From NCBI GenBank assembly GCA_027494115.1, contig JAOSJL010000001.1, forward strand, positions 955,926 to 1,019,925: 64,000 bases of DNA, read 5' to 3'. Below the pieces are notes generated by a model, which saw nothing but the letters and a program-made list of their open reading frames with translations, had not been told where the DNA came from and did not search any database. Each line of letters starts with the position of its first letter. Positions within the stretch are counted from its first letter, which is position 1. Below are positions 19,209-27,966 of the stretch, piece by piece. The translations under genes and the position numbers were made by a program. Source of the DNA: Acidimicrobiia bacterium (GTDB lineage Bacteria > Actinomycetota > Acidimicrobiia > IMCC26256 > JAOSJL01).

Positions 19209-20421
19209 ATGAGTACAGACGAATCGGGTGCTTCGAAGGCCGTGGCGGTCCAACCGCTGAATCTCAGCCTCGATGTCGCCGAGGCCGAACAGGGTTTGGA
19301 TCTCCCGGTCCCTGTCGAGGACGCCATCGACCCCGGAAATCGAGGCGCGCGCGACCGAGTACGCCGACCGCCTTCTCGCTGTCGACGTCACCGATATCGA
19401 CGCGGTCGACCGTGGTCGATCCGCCATCGAGACGATGGGACGAGACCTCCAGCGCCGCGCGGCGTCGCGCAGTGAGATGCTGCGCGAGCCGGTCAAGGAG
19501 CTCACGCGGCATTCGGACGAAGGTGGCCCGGTGGCCAAGGGGCTCGTCGACCTCAAGATCCAGGTCGAAAACCTCGATCCCAACAAGGTCGACCTGTCGC
19601 CCGGCTGGTTCACACGGTTCCTGGGAATGATCCCGGGAGTCGGCACACCGCTGAAGCGCTACTTCACGAAGTTCGAGAGCTCGCAGACGGTCATCGACGC
19701 CATCATCAACTCGCTCGACAAGGGCAGGGACCAACTCACGCGCGACAACGTGACGCTGCGCGAAGACCAGAAGGCGATGCTCGATCTGACTGAGAAGCTG
19801 AAGGATCAGGCCGAGCTCGGGATGGCACTGGACCAGAAGCTCCAGGACAAGCTGGATCGGGAGATCGCCGCTGACGATGCCAAGCGCAAGTTCGTCGAAG
19901 AGGAACTGCTCTTCCCGCTTCGCCAGCGGACGATGGATCTGCAGCAGCAGCTCGCCGTCAACCAACAGGGTGTGCTGGCGACCGAGCTCATCGTCCGAAA
20001 CAACCGCGAGCTGATCCGAGGTGTCGACCGTGCTCTCGACGTGACCATCAGCGCCCTCCAGGTGGCGGTGACGGTTGCGCTGGCACTGGTGCACCAGAAG
20101 ATCGTTCTCGACAAGATCTCGATGATCAACAAGACGACGTCGGATCTCATCGCAGGTACCGCCGAGCAGCTGCGCACGCAAGGAACCGAGATCCACACAC
20201 AGGCTGCCGGCGCGATGCTGGAGATGGAAGCCCTCAAGTCGGCGTTCGCCGACATCAACGCCGCCATCGACGAGATCTCGCGGTACCGGCGTGAGGCGTT
20301 GCCTCAGATGGCTGCCAGCATCGACGAGCTCGACCAGCTGACGTCCGAGGGGGAGGAAGCGATTCGCCGGATGGAAGAGGTGCAGGTCACCGAGCCGCTG
20401 CTCGAACTGGAAGCCGGATAG
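19209..20421 (+). CDS. telA: TelA family (toxic anion resistance) protein, frame-broken at 19331-19334
   Basis: ATG 19209 follows CTTGGAGG. The first ~40 residues (MSTDESGASKAVAVQPLNLS...) are in one frame. From 19333 the conserved body continues in another, starting PEIEARATEYADRLLAVDV. One extra C in the C4 run at 19331-19334 explains it, giving ~403 residues, the normal TelA size. Family features are the short Pro-rich hydrophobic segment GWFTRFLGMIPGVGTPLKRY, long amphipathic helices throughout, and the Met-rich late helix AVTVALALVHQKIVLDKISMINKTTSD. TelA proteins are linked to tellurite, cell-envelope antimicrobial and general envelope stress resistance; the mechanism is unsettled. Flanking genes point to a membrane-associated complex. 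Confidence 0.9.
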
Positions 20422-20452
20422 CCGTCAGTCGCGTGAGAGGAAAGGCGAAGAG

Positions 20453-22141
20453 ATGATCCCAGGACGGCGGCGGCGCTGGATGGCGTTCATGATCGTGCTC
20501 ATGGCGGGCGCGGCAGCGTGCGGGGGTGGCGGTCCGAAAGGAGACCTGACGGAGGCCGAAGCGGCCGAAGAGCTGAACCATCTCCTCGACAACGTCCACG
20601 TCACCGACGACACGGTCGACCGGCGGGCTCCCGTGGAGATCGGGGCCGAGAGCGATCTGGCGGAAAGCCTTCCGGATATCAACGAGTTCCCGCTCGTCGT
20701 CGACCCTCCGTCAGGGGGAACGGTCGTAGAGATCTTCGGTTCCACCGAGAAGTCCGGGGAAGGTACCGACGGCTGGTTGGTGGCCGTCGCCAACGCGTTC
20801 AACAACGCCGACGTCCGACTGGCCGACGGTACGGAGGCCAAGGTCGCCGTCCGGTATATCCCGTCAGGAATCGGCTATCAGTTCATTGCCTCGCAGACCT
20901 ACGTCCCCGACGCGTACACGCCGTCCAACCACCTGTGGATCGAGATGGCCAAAGCGAGTGGTGCCGAGATGACGCCCGTGCGGGAATCCCTCGTGAGCAA
21001 CGTGGCCGGCATCGTCATGAAGACGGAGGTTGCCGAGGCCCTGAGCGAGACCGGAGAGTTCGACGCAGGGGCCGTGATCGACGAGGTGGCCGGCGGAGAG
21101 CTCGTGATGGGCTACACCGACCCCTTCGCCAGCAGTACCGGCCTGAACTTCCTCGTCACGGTCCTCGACTCGTTCGCAGGAGGTGACGAGGCGCGAATGC
21201 TCGATCCCGACGTCGTCAGCACGTTCGAACGGTTCCAGGAGAACGTCCCGTTCGTGGCACTCACCACGTTGCAGATGCGCGAGTCGGTCGAGCAGGACCG
21301 GAGCCTCGACGCCTTCGTGATGGAGTACCAGACGTTCGTCAACACCGACGAGCTGCAGTCGGGATTCGAGTTCACGCCCTTCGGGTTCACCCACGACAAC
21401 CCGCTGTACGCAGTCGGCACGCCGGCGCCCGAAACAGCCGAGGCCCTCGAGCTCTTCGGATCGTTCGCGGAGCGCCCCGAGAACCGCGAGCTCGCGGCGG
21501 GCTTCGGCTTCGACCCTCCCTTCGACTATGAGTCCGTCTACGAACTGCCCTCGGGCGAGACACTGATCGCCGCTCAGCAGGTCTGGAAGGAGAAGAAGGA
21601 TGCCGGACGCCCGGTTGTCGGCGTCTTCGTCGCCGACAACAGCGGATCGATGAACGGCGAGAAGATCCAGGCTCTGCAGGCTGCCCTGACGGCCGGAGCG
21701 GGCTTCATCACACCCGACAACTCGATCGGTTTCGTCCAGTTCAACGACGAGGTCGTCAGGCGGCTTCCGATCGCCGAGTTCGACCTCAATCAGAGAGCAG
21801 CGTTCGTCGCTGCCGCTGAGGATCTCGAGGCTCAGGGCGGTACCGCCATGTACGACGGCATCCTGGTCGGCCTCGACATGCTGCTGAACGCCCAGGCCAC
21901 CAATCCCGAGATCAAGCCGCTGCTCTTCGTGCTGACCGACGGTGAAACCGAGGACGGGTACACGTTCGAGGAGGTCCAGCCGGTCATCGAGGGTCTCGGC
22001 ATCCCGGTGTACACGATCGGGTTCGAGGCGGATCTCGACGAGCTCGGGCGGGTCGCGTCACTCGTCGAAGCGGCGAGCCTCAACGCCGACACGGAGGACG
22101 TCGAATACGAGATCGGGGCTCTCTTCAATGCCCAGTTCTAG
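20453..22141 (+). CDS. Lipoprotein with solute-binding-like domain and von Willebrand A domain
   Basis: 562 aa. The signal peptide reads MAFMIVLMAGAAAC with the lipid Cys at residue 23. Residues ~60-370 resemble an extracellular solute-binding fold (VEIFGSTEKSGEG, PSNHLWIEMAKASGAEM). Residues ~385-560 are a VWA domain with a complete MIDAS: DNSGS at about 395, Thr in AQGGTAMYDGI and Asp in LTDGETEDG. A metal-dependent adhesion site on an exported, lipid-anchored protein suggests ligand or partner binding outside the membrane. It starts 31 bp after telA, so it is probably in the same operon. Similar solute-binding plus VWA proteins occur in actinobacteria, but their function is not established. 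Confidence 0.88.
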   Translation: MIPGRRRRWMAFMIVLMAGAAACGGGGPKGDLTEAEAAEELNHLLDNVHVTDDTVDRRAPVEIGAESDLAESLPDINEFPLVVDPPSGGTVVEIFGSTEKSGEGTDGWLVAVANAFNNADVRLADGTEAKVAVRYIPSGIGYQFIASQTYVPDAYTPSNHLWIEMAKASGAEMTPVRESLVSNVAGIVMKTEVAEALSETGEFDAGAVIDEVAGGELVMGYTDPFASSTGLNFLVTVLDSFAGGDEARMLDPDVVSTFERFQENVPFVALTTLQMRESVEQDRSLDAFVMEYQTFVNTDELQSGFEFTPFGFTHDNPLYAVGTPAPETAEALELFGSFAERPENRELAAGFGFDPPFDYESVYELPSGETLIAAQQVWKEKKDAGRPVVGVFVADNSGSMNGEKIQALQAALTAGAGFITPDNSIGFVQFNDEVVRRLPIAEFDLNQRAAFVAAAEDLEAQGGTAMYDGILVGLDMLLNAQATNPEIKPLLFVLTDGETEDGYTFEEVQPVIEGLGIPVYTIGFEADLDELGRVASLVEAASLNADTEDVEYEIGALFNAQF

Positions 22142-22156
22142 GCGCGCCGGGCAGGT

Positions 22157-22582
22157 GTGGTGAAGGCGCTCGCCATCTGGCTGGGCATCGTGGTCGTCGT
22201 CATCGGGACGTTCAGCGTCGGTTACCACCTGTGGCGCAGCTCCAACCCCGACCGGGTGCTGGTCGTGGTCGACACCTCCTTCCCGATGGAGGAGGTGTGG
22301 CGGCAGGTCCCCGCCGAGCTGGATGACATCGACGACCGCCGGTACGCCGAGTTCGCGCTCGTGACCGAGAAGGAGGCGATCCACAGCTGGTCGGACTCGC
22401 TGGATCTCGGCGACGTCACGCCCTACGCTCCGCGCGACTTCAGCGCCTTCACCGGGGGTGACACCTATCCCGAGTTCGACGAAGCTACCGAGGTCATCCT
22501 GATCACCGACGCCGCGCCGTCTGAGGTCGAGGGCATCGCCGACTGGGAGGTCGTCCAGCTCCAGCCCGCCACCGCCGGATAG
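22157..22582 (+). CDS. Small membrane-anchored protein with degenerate VWA-like sequence
   Basis: 141 aa from GTG 22157, 15 bp after the VWA lipoprotein. One N-terminal TM helix (ALAIWLGIVVVVIGTFSVGY, residues ~4-23) is followed by an extracytoplasmic domain. VLVVVDTSFPMEEV resembles the first strand of a VWA domain, with DTSFPM in place of DxSxS, so the metal site is incomplete. EVILITDAAPSEVEG resembles the strand carrying the third MIDAS Asp. At about 120 residues it is too short for a full VWA fold. It may be a structural partner of the full VWA lipoprotein. No function assigned. Confidence 0.72.
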   Translation: MVKALAIWLGIVVVVIGTFSVGYHLWRSSNPDRVLVVVDTSFPMEEVWRQVPAELDDIDDRRYAEFALVTEKEAIHSWSDSLDLGDVTPYAPRDFSAFTGGDTYPEFDEATEVILITDAAPSEVEGIADWEVVQLQPATAG

Positions 22583-22772
22583 CTCAGCGAACACCTCGGA
22601 AACCGGGTCATGGATGATCGGGTGGCAACGCACCACGGCGGAGACCTGACCAGGGCAAACCTCCATCTCCGCTCACGCCAGCGGTTCCTTCCCGGAAAGC
22701 TCCACACTGGTGTAAAGGCGATATAGCGCCTAGAGTGCGTGTCAGCCAGCGGGACGGTTCACGGGCGGGGTC

Positions 22773-23522
22773 ATGCGGAGGCGAGCGATACGCGGAGTCG
22801 TGACCGGCCTCATCGCGGCACTCGGTCTTTCGGCATGCGGCATAGGGATCGTGCAACCCGTCCGACCGCTCGCCACCACAGACGAGAGCCGCACCGTCGT
22901 ATTGATGGGCGACTCGATCATGTGGCAGGCCGAGTCGGCGATCAAGGCCGAACTCGAACGCGCCGGTCTGCACGCGACGGTCCACTTCCGCGCCGTGAAG
23001 GGCGAGAGTCTGCTCGCCGATCCGGCGCGACGCCGCGTGCGCGACGCCATCAGGGAGACCGGTGCCGACATCGTCGTCATGGCGTGGACCGGAAACGACC
23101 TCTCGTCCCCGAATGCCGGATCGGACGCGTGGCACCGAGCCTGGAACCGCGAGCTCGAGGCCGTGATCGCGGACGTGCGTTCGCTCGGCGCGGAACCGTA
23201 CGTCGTGTCACCACCGCCTTTCGCCCGCAGGACTCGCACCAATCGGGTCAGCTACGACGCAGGGATCGTCGCGTCGATGACCGGCGCCGGCCACGTCAGC
23301 TGGTGGCGGGCTCTCCAGGCCGAGGACTGTCGGGTCTGGGTCAGCGACGGCAAGGGGGGACTGACCGAAGGCACATCATGTTTCGCGTTCGACCTTCTCT
23401 ACCCCGAAGACGGTGACGTACGGAAGGTGCGCTGGAACGAAGGCGCCCACATGCAGGACCCCTGGGGTGTGTGGCGCGTCGCACGATGGACGGCCTCGTC
23501 GATCAGCCGCGAGTGGCGCTGA
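22773..23522 (+). CDS. SGNH/GDSL-type hydrolase lipoprotein
   Basis: 249 aa with a lipoprotein signal (LIAALGLSACGIG, lipid Cys near 22). Block I is MGDSIMWQAE (nucleophile Ser in GDS, about residue 46), block III is WTGNDLSSPN (GxND) and a late GAHMQDPWG supplies the catalytic His. The fold is that of secreted esterases and acetylhydrolases acting on carbohydrate or lipid acyl groups; substrate unknown. It lies alone on the plus strand, 190 bp after the TelA-VWA cluster and 97 bp before the alkylsulfatase. The ATG at 22773 places the basic n-region (MRRRAIRG) correctly for export. Confidence 0.85.
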   Translation: MRRRAIRGVVTGLIAALGLSACGIGIVQPVRPLATTDESRTVVLMGDSIMWQAESAIKAELERAGLHATVHFRAVKGESLLADPARRRVRDAIRETGADIVVMAWTGNDLSSPNAGSDAWHRAWNRELEAVIADVRSLGAEPYVVSPPPFARRTRTNRVSYDAGIVASMTGAGHVSWWRALQAEDCRVWVSDGKGGLTEGTSCFAFDLLYPEDGDVRKVRWNEGAHMQDPWGVWRVARWTASSISREWR

Positions 23523-23619
23523 GAGTGTCGGCCCCGTAGCGCTCGATCTCGAGCTCTCGACGGCGATTGCTCCCTCTGCGAAGCTCCAACCTGGTTGAGC
23601 GCGCAGCGTTGGGAGATCC

Positions 23620-25536
23620 ATGGCAGGTGAGGGTGCTGTCGGTGACGGGCTCGTACCGAAGGCGGCGACCGCCGCGACGCGGGAGCGGCTCTCGGCGGCG
23701 ATCGTCGATTTCGACGACGCGGGCGACTTCGGGCGTGCGAGCCGCGGGCTCGTGGCGCAGCATCCGACGGGTCGGATCGAACTGAACGGGCAGCCCGTGT
23801 GGGACGTGGCCTCCCACGACTTCCTGCGAACGGACGATCCCGCGCCCGACACGGTCCATCCCGGTCTGTGGCGCCAGGGTCGTCTGAACGCCATCCACGG
23901 CCTGTTCGAGGTCACCGACGGCGTGTGGCAGGCGCGTGGATACGACATCAGCAACATCACGTTCATGGCCGCCGACAACGGATGGCTGATCATCGATCCA
24001 CTCACGACCGAACAGACGGCCGCGGCGTGCCTGGCGTTGGCCAACGACACGCTCGGGGAGCGCCCGGTCACCGCGGTGATCTACACGCACAGCCACCTCG
24101 ACCACTTCGGGGGCGTGTTCGGCGTCACGACGGCGGAGGCGGTTGAGGCCGGCGATGTCCGGATCGTCGCCCCCGACGGTTTCATGCACGAGGTCGTGGG
24201 TGAGAACGCTCTGGCCGGCCCGATCATGGCCCGCCGCGCTCAGTACCAGTTCGGCCCGCTGTTGACCCCCGGTCCGCGTGGTCAGGTCGACGTCGGCCTC
24301 GGCCAGGGAATGCCGATCGGCGTGTCGCGCCTCATCGCACCCACCGAGATCATCAGCGAGACCGGTGCGGAACTCGAACTCGACGGGATCCGAGTCGTCT
24401 TCCAGAACACGCCCGACGCCGAGGCTCCGGCGGAGATGAACTTCTTCTTTCCGGGTAAGAACCTCCTGTGCATGGCCGAGAACTGCACCCACAACATCCA
24501 CAATCTGTATCCACTTCGCGGCGCCAAGATCCGTGACGCGCTCGCATGGAGCAAGTACATCCAGGAGGCGATGCTCCTCTGGGGTGACGACACCGACACG
24601 ATGTTCGCCAGCCACCACTGGCCGCGCTTCGGCCGCGACGACGTCCGCGAGTTCCTGGGCCTTCAACGCGACGTCTACCGCTGGATGCACGACCAGACAC
24701 TCCGACTGGCGAACCACGGCCACACGCCTGACGAGATCTCCGAGGAGCTCCGACTCCCCGAAAGCTTCGCCCGGTACTCCCACGTCCGCGGCTACTACGG
24801 AACGGTTTCGCACAATGTGCGATCCGTCTATGCCCGGTACCTCGGTTGGTACGACGGCAATCCGGCAAACCTGCATCCGCTGCCTCCTGTGGAAGCGGGA
24901 GAGCGATACGTCGAGATGATGGGTGGGCCCGATACGGTCATCGCCGGCGCGCGAGAGGCATTCGACGGCGGCGACTACCGATGGGCTGTCGAGCTTCTCA
25001 AGCACGTGGTCTTCTCGGATCCCGAGAACCAGGAGGCGCGCCGGCTCTCGGCCGACGCGATGGAGCAGCTCGCCTATCAGGCGGAGTCGGGAACCTGGCG
25101 CAACGCCTATCTGACCGGCGCGTTCGAGCTGCGCCATGGTTCTCTCGACCTGGGTCGCTGGCAACCATGGGAGCTCGGCCACGCCATGAGCGGCGAACAA
25201 CTCGTCGACATGATGGGCGTTCGTTTCGATCCGTCGCGGTTTCGGCCGACGGCACACATCGTCTGGCGGTTGTCGGATCTCGGCGAGTCACATCTGATGG
25301 GCGTGCGGCACAGCACCGTTCACCACCAACAGGTCGACGAAGAAGTTTCCGGTGCCGCCGATGTGGTGGTCGAGCTCACGCGCCACGAACTGCTGGAAGC
25401 GATCGCCTCGGCGGACCGCTTCGATCAGATGGTGAGCGAAGGACTCGTCACGGTGGTTTCGGGGGATATCACAGTGGCGAAGGAGTTTCTCGAAGCGCTG
25501 GACGTCTTCGGCACCCCCGCACTGATCGAGCCGTAG
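23620..25536 (+). CDS. Alkyl/aryl-sulfatase, metallo-beta-lactamase type (SdsA1/YjcS family)
   Basis: 638 aa, the usual size of class III sulfatases. Residues ~100-380 are a metallo-beta-lactamase domain with YTHSHLDHFGG (HxHxDH, about 155-165), AENCTHNIHNLYPLRGA and ASHHWPRFG, which carry the remaining zinc ligands. Residues ~390-510 form the all-alpha dimerisation domain. The C-terminal ~120 residues are an SCP2-like hydrophobic-binding domain. The enzyme hydrolyses sulfate esters of alkyl chains (for example SDS-like surfactants), releasing alcohol and sulfate. No signal peptide is visible, so it is probably cytoplasmic. GGGAGA just upstream of ATG 23620 serves as RBS. A thiosulfate/sulfur transporter gene lies ~31 kb away in the same window. 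Confidence 0.94.
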   Translation: MAGEGAVGDGLVPKAATAATRERLSAAIVDFDDAGDFGRASRGLVAQHPTGRIELNGQPVWDVASHDFLRTDDPAPDTVHPGLWRQGRLNAIHGLFEVTDGVWQARGYDISNITFMAADNGWLIIDPLTTEQTAAACLALANDTLGERPVTAVIYTHSHLDHFGGVFGVTTAEAVEAGDVRIVAPDGFMHEVVGENALAGPIMARRAQYQFGPLLTPGPRGQVDVGLGQGMPIGVSRLIAPTEIISETGAELELDGIRVVFQNTPDAEAPAEMNFFFPGKNLLCMAENCTHNIHNLYPLRGAKIRDALAWSKYIQEAMLLWGDDTDTMFASHHWPRFGRDDVREFLGLQRDVYRWMHDQTLRLANHGHTPDEISEELRLPESFARYSHVRGYYGTVSHNVRSVYARYLGWYDGNPANLHPLPPVEAGERYVEMMGGPDTVIAGAREAFDGGDYRWAVELLKHVVFSDPENQEARRLSADAMEQLAYQAESGTWRNAYLTGAFELRHGSLDLGRWQPWELGHAMSGEQLVDMMGVRFDPSRFRPTAHIVWRLSDLGESHLMGVRHSTVHHQQVDEEVSGAADVVVELTRHELLEAIASADRFDQMVSEGLVTVVSGDITVAKEFLEALDVFGTPALIEP

Positions 25537-25563
25537 GTCTCGGCCCATTGGGGCACCTGGTTC

Positions 25564-25592
25564 TTGAATGTGGTTCACAGAACGCGAATAAT
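25564..25592 (+). promoter_or_regulatory. Strong promoter giving a leaderless transcript
   Basis: TTGAAT (25564-25569), a 17-bp spacer and AATAAT (25587-25592), with the ATG at 25599 exactly where transcription should start (6 nt gap). No Shine-Dalgarno is present. This is the best sigma-70-like promoter seen in the window. Confidence 0.6.
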
Positions 25593-25598
25593 CGGCCG

Positions 25599-26813
25599 AT
25601 GAATCAGCTCGCAACGCAGCGATACCGCCGCGAGATCACGTTGTTGTTGTCGGCGGCTCTGGTCATCTTCGTCGTGACAGTCATCATCGGGATTCTGAAC
25701 GGCGCCGATCTCGTCGAATTCGACATCAAGACGATCCTCACCCACGTCCACGCCGGCACGCTCGGGTGGATCACCATCGCTGTTTTTGCATCGGTGTTGT
25801 GGTTGTTCGGTGACGGCGAGGTGAGTGGTTGGCAGGAGGCGCTGCCCGGGCTGCTCACCCCGTTGTCCGTCGTCGTGATCGCTGTCTACGTCGTGGCGTT
25901 CTGGACGACGGTCGGCACATTCCGGCCTGTCATGGGAACGATCACGGGTCTCGTGATCGCCGCCTACTTCGTCTGGACGGTCGCGCGTGCCCGTCGCCGT
26001 GTTCTCAGCACGCCGCACTGGGGAATGCTCGTTGCGCTCTTCACGTCCGTCACCGGCGCGGTTTTCGGGGTTCTCTACGCCTTCATGATCTCCACGGGTC
26101 ATCGTCTTCTCCCCGAGGGCGGCGAAGACGCTCACCCCGCGACGATGGTCGTGGGTTTTCTTCTTCCCGTCGGCATGTCGGTGACGGAGTGGTGGCTGCG
26201 ACCCGACACGCTCAGCACGCCGGCCGATCGCGCCGGCCTCTGGCAGATGGGATCGCTGCTCGCAGGGAGTGTGATCCTGGTCGTGGGTCTCCTTCTCGAT
26301 GCGCCCCCGTTGATCGGGCTCAGCCTTCCTCTGGAGATCGTCGCGGTGGTGTTGTTCCTCGTCCGCAACGGGCGCGCGATGCGCGCGACCGACTGGGCCG
26401 AGCCGTCACCGGCGCGGTTCTTCACGTTCAGCGCGCTGGCGATCGTGGCGAACATCGTCTACTTCGCATATCTGGTGATTCGCTACGAGGGCGACTTCGA
26501 TCTCGTACCGACGCGACTTCTCCTGGTGCTCGACCACATGATGTTCGTCGGCGTCATGACGATGGCGATCTTCGGCCTGTTGACGGCGATCACGGCTGAG
26601 CGGCGCGGTGTGCTCACGTGGGCCGACCAGTGGATCTTCTGGCTCACCACTTGCGGGCTCGTCGGCTTCATGCTCGGGCTGCTCGCGGATCTGGCGTGGA
26701 TGAAGCGAGTCTCGACCCCGGCGATGGGCGTCGGAATCCTGCTCGGGCTCTTGACGTTCGGCTTCCGGCTGCGCGCCGTCATCGAAGCCGATCCGGAAGG
26801 ATCGCCCGCCTGA
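25599..26813 (+). CDS. Polytopic membrane protein, heme-copper oxidase subunit I-like / NnrS-like
   Basis: 404 aa with about 12 predicted membrane helices and almost no soluble domain. The second helix begins THVHAGTLGWI, and later helices contain LDHMMFVGVMTM. Helix-embedded histidines of this kind, with HxHxG-type spacing, occur in cytochrome-oxidase subunit I-like and NnrS proteins that bind heme. The catalytic subunit's full copper ligand set is not evident, so a respiratory oxidase activity is not claimed. ATG 25599 is chosen because the promoter and leaderless spacing fit and the first helix starts at residue ~12. A hairpin follows the stop immediately, so it is probably monocistronic. 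Confidence 0.7.
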   Translation: MNQLATQRYRREITLLLSAALVIFVVTVIIGILNGADLVEFDIKTILTHVHAGTLGWITIAVFASVLWLFGDGEVSGWQEALPGLLTPLSVVVIAVYVVAFWTTVGTFRPVMGTITGLVIAAYFVWTVARARRRVLSTPHWGMLVALFTSVTGAVFGVLYAFMISTGHRLLPEGGEDAHPATMVVGFLLPVGMSVTEWWLRPDTLSTPADRAGLWQMGSLLAGSVILVVGLLLDAPPLIGLSLPLEIVAVVLFLVRNGRAMRATDWAEPSPARFFTFSALAIVANIVYFAYLVIRYEGDFDLVPTRLLLVLDHMMFVGVMTMAIFGLLTAITAERRGVLTWADQWIFWLTTCGLVGFMLGLLADLAWMKRVSTPAMGVGILLGLLTFGFRLRAVIEADPEGSPA

Positions 26814-26815
26814 CA

Positions 26816-26833
26816 GGATCCCCGCCGGGATCC
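26816..26833 (+). terminator. Hairpin directly after the membrane protein gene
   Basis: GGATCCC-cgcc-GGGATCC is a perfect 7-bp stem beginning 3 nt after the stop codon. There is no T tract, so it may act as a terminator or as a 3'-end stabiliser. Confidence 0.4.
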
Positions 26834-26965
26834 CTCCGAGAAACCGGAAGCCTGGATCGAAGACACACCTCGGGTCCAAGGTCCCTGACCGGGCGCACGA
26901 CCTGTCGTGCGCCATTCCAGGTCGGGTACCTTGCGGCCCGGAGCCGCGGAAGAGGGAGGCAGGCG

Positions 26966-27961
26966 ATGGGGCGACTGCGACGAGCAGCGGTACTCGCAGC
27001 GGGCGGAGCGCTGGCCGGCTACGGAGCGACCCGGTGGTTACGCGCGAAGCGGGACGGCGGTGAACAGGGAGACTTCTTCGCCGGTGCGGGCATCCCACAG
27101 ACCGTCGACATCGGGACGACCGAAATCGAGCTTCCGATCCTGTACCACCGTACGGACTGTTCGTTCGGTGTCTTCTCAGCGGACCTCGACGCGACACGTG
27201 CGGAACTGCCATCGGATCGGCTGCATCCGGTGACGGTGCCGGGAGGTCGCGCCGCGATCGCGGTCGTCTCGTACAACTACATCGAGACCGGGGTAGGCCC
27301 CTACGGCGAAATCGGGGTCGCCGCTCTCTGCACTATCGACCGAGAGGCCCCGCCGGTACTTCCTGCGATGCTCGAGGCGAGGTATCCGGGCTTCGGGGCG
27401 TTCGTCCTGCACCTACCTGTGACGACGCGGATCGCACGAGAGGCGGGCCGGGTCGTATGGGGCTACCCGAAGTTCGTGGCCGACATGGCCTTCGACTTCC
27501 GACCGGAAGTGCACCGCGTGGAGCTGCGCGAAGACGGCCAGGACGTCCTTTCGCTGGACGTGGAGCGTCGCGGACGCGTCATTCAGGATCGAAAGCCGAT
27601 CGTCACCTACTCGGAGAACGACGGCGCTCTGATCCGGACCGAGCTCCCCGTCCGCAGCACGTACCACGCCGGCATCGGCCGTTCGTATGGACGCCTCGAG
27701 CTCGGCGACCACCCGGTTGCGAAGGAGTTGAGGGCGCTGGACCTCTCCACCGAGTCGATCGCGACGAAGAGCTACGTCGATCACGCGGCGATCCTCCCGG
27801 CGGGACAGATCATCGGTGACACCGACCGTCCGTACGGCGGTTTCGAGGGATCGACCGCGAAGACAGGTCGACACACGATTCGCTACGCGGGCGGGCCGGA
27901 ATACGTGGTGACAGAGGCGTCGGTTCCCGACTCCGGACGTGAGTCACTCACCGCCGAGTAG
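26966..27961 (+). CDS. Acetoacetate decarboxylase-like family protein, membrane-anchored
   Basis: 331 aa from ATG 26966, with AGGGAGG upstream. A short N-terminal hydrophobic segment (AAVLAAGGALAGYGATRW) could anchor it. The body matches the acetoacetate decarboxylase fold: YNYIETGVGPYGEIGV in the N-terminal part and VVWGYPKFVADM with the Lys of GYPK near residue 174, at the place of the Schiff-base lysine region. Family members include decarboxylases and many dehydratase/aldolase-like enzymes, so the reaction is unknown. It is followed 5 bp later by two acyl-CoA dehydrogenase genes, suggesting a shared fatty- or steroid-acid pathway. Confidence 0.72.
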   Translation: MGRLRRAAVLAAGGALAGYGATRWLRAKRDGGEQGDFFAGAGIPQTVDIGTTEIELPILYHRTDCSFGVFSADLDATRAELPSDRLHPVTVPGGRAAIAVVSYNYIETGVGPYGEIGVAALCTIDREAPPVLPAMLEARYPGFGAFVLHLPVTTRIAREAGRVVWGYPKFVADMAFDFRPEVHRVELREDGQDVLSLDVERRGRVIQDRKPIVTYSENDGALIRTELPVRSTYHAGIGRSYGRLELGDHPVAKELRALDLSTESIATKSYVDHAAILPAGQIIGDTDRPYGGFEGSTAKTGRHTIRYAGGPEYVVTEASVPDSGRESLTAE

Positions 27962-27966
27962 CGCAC

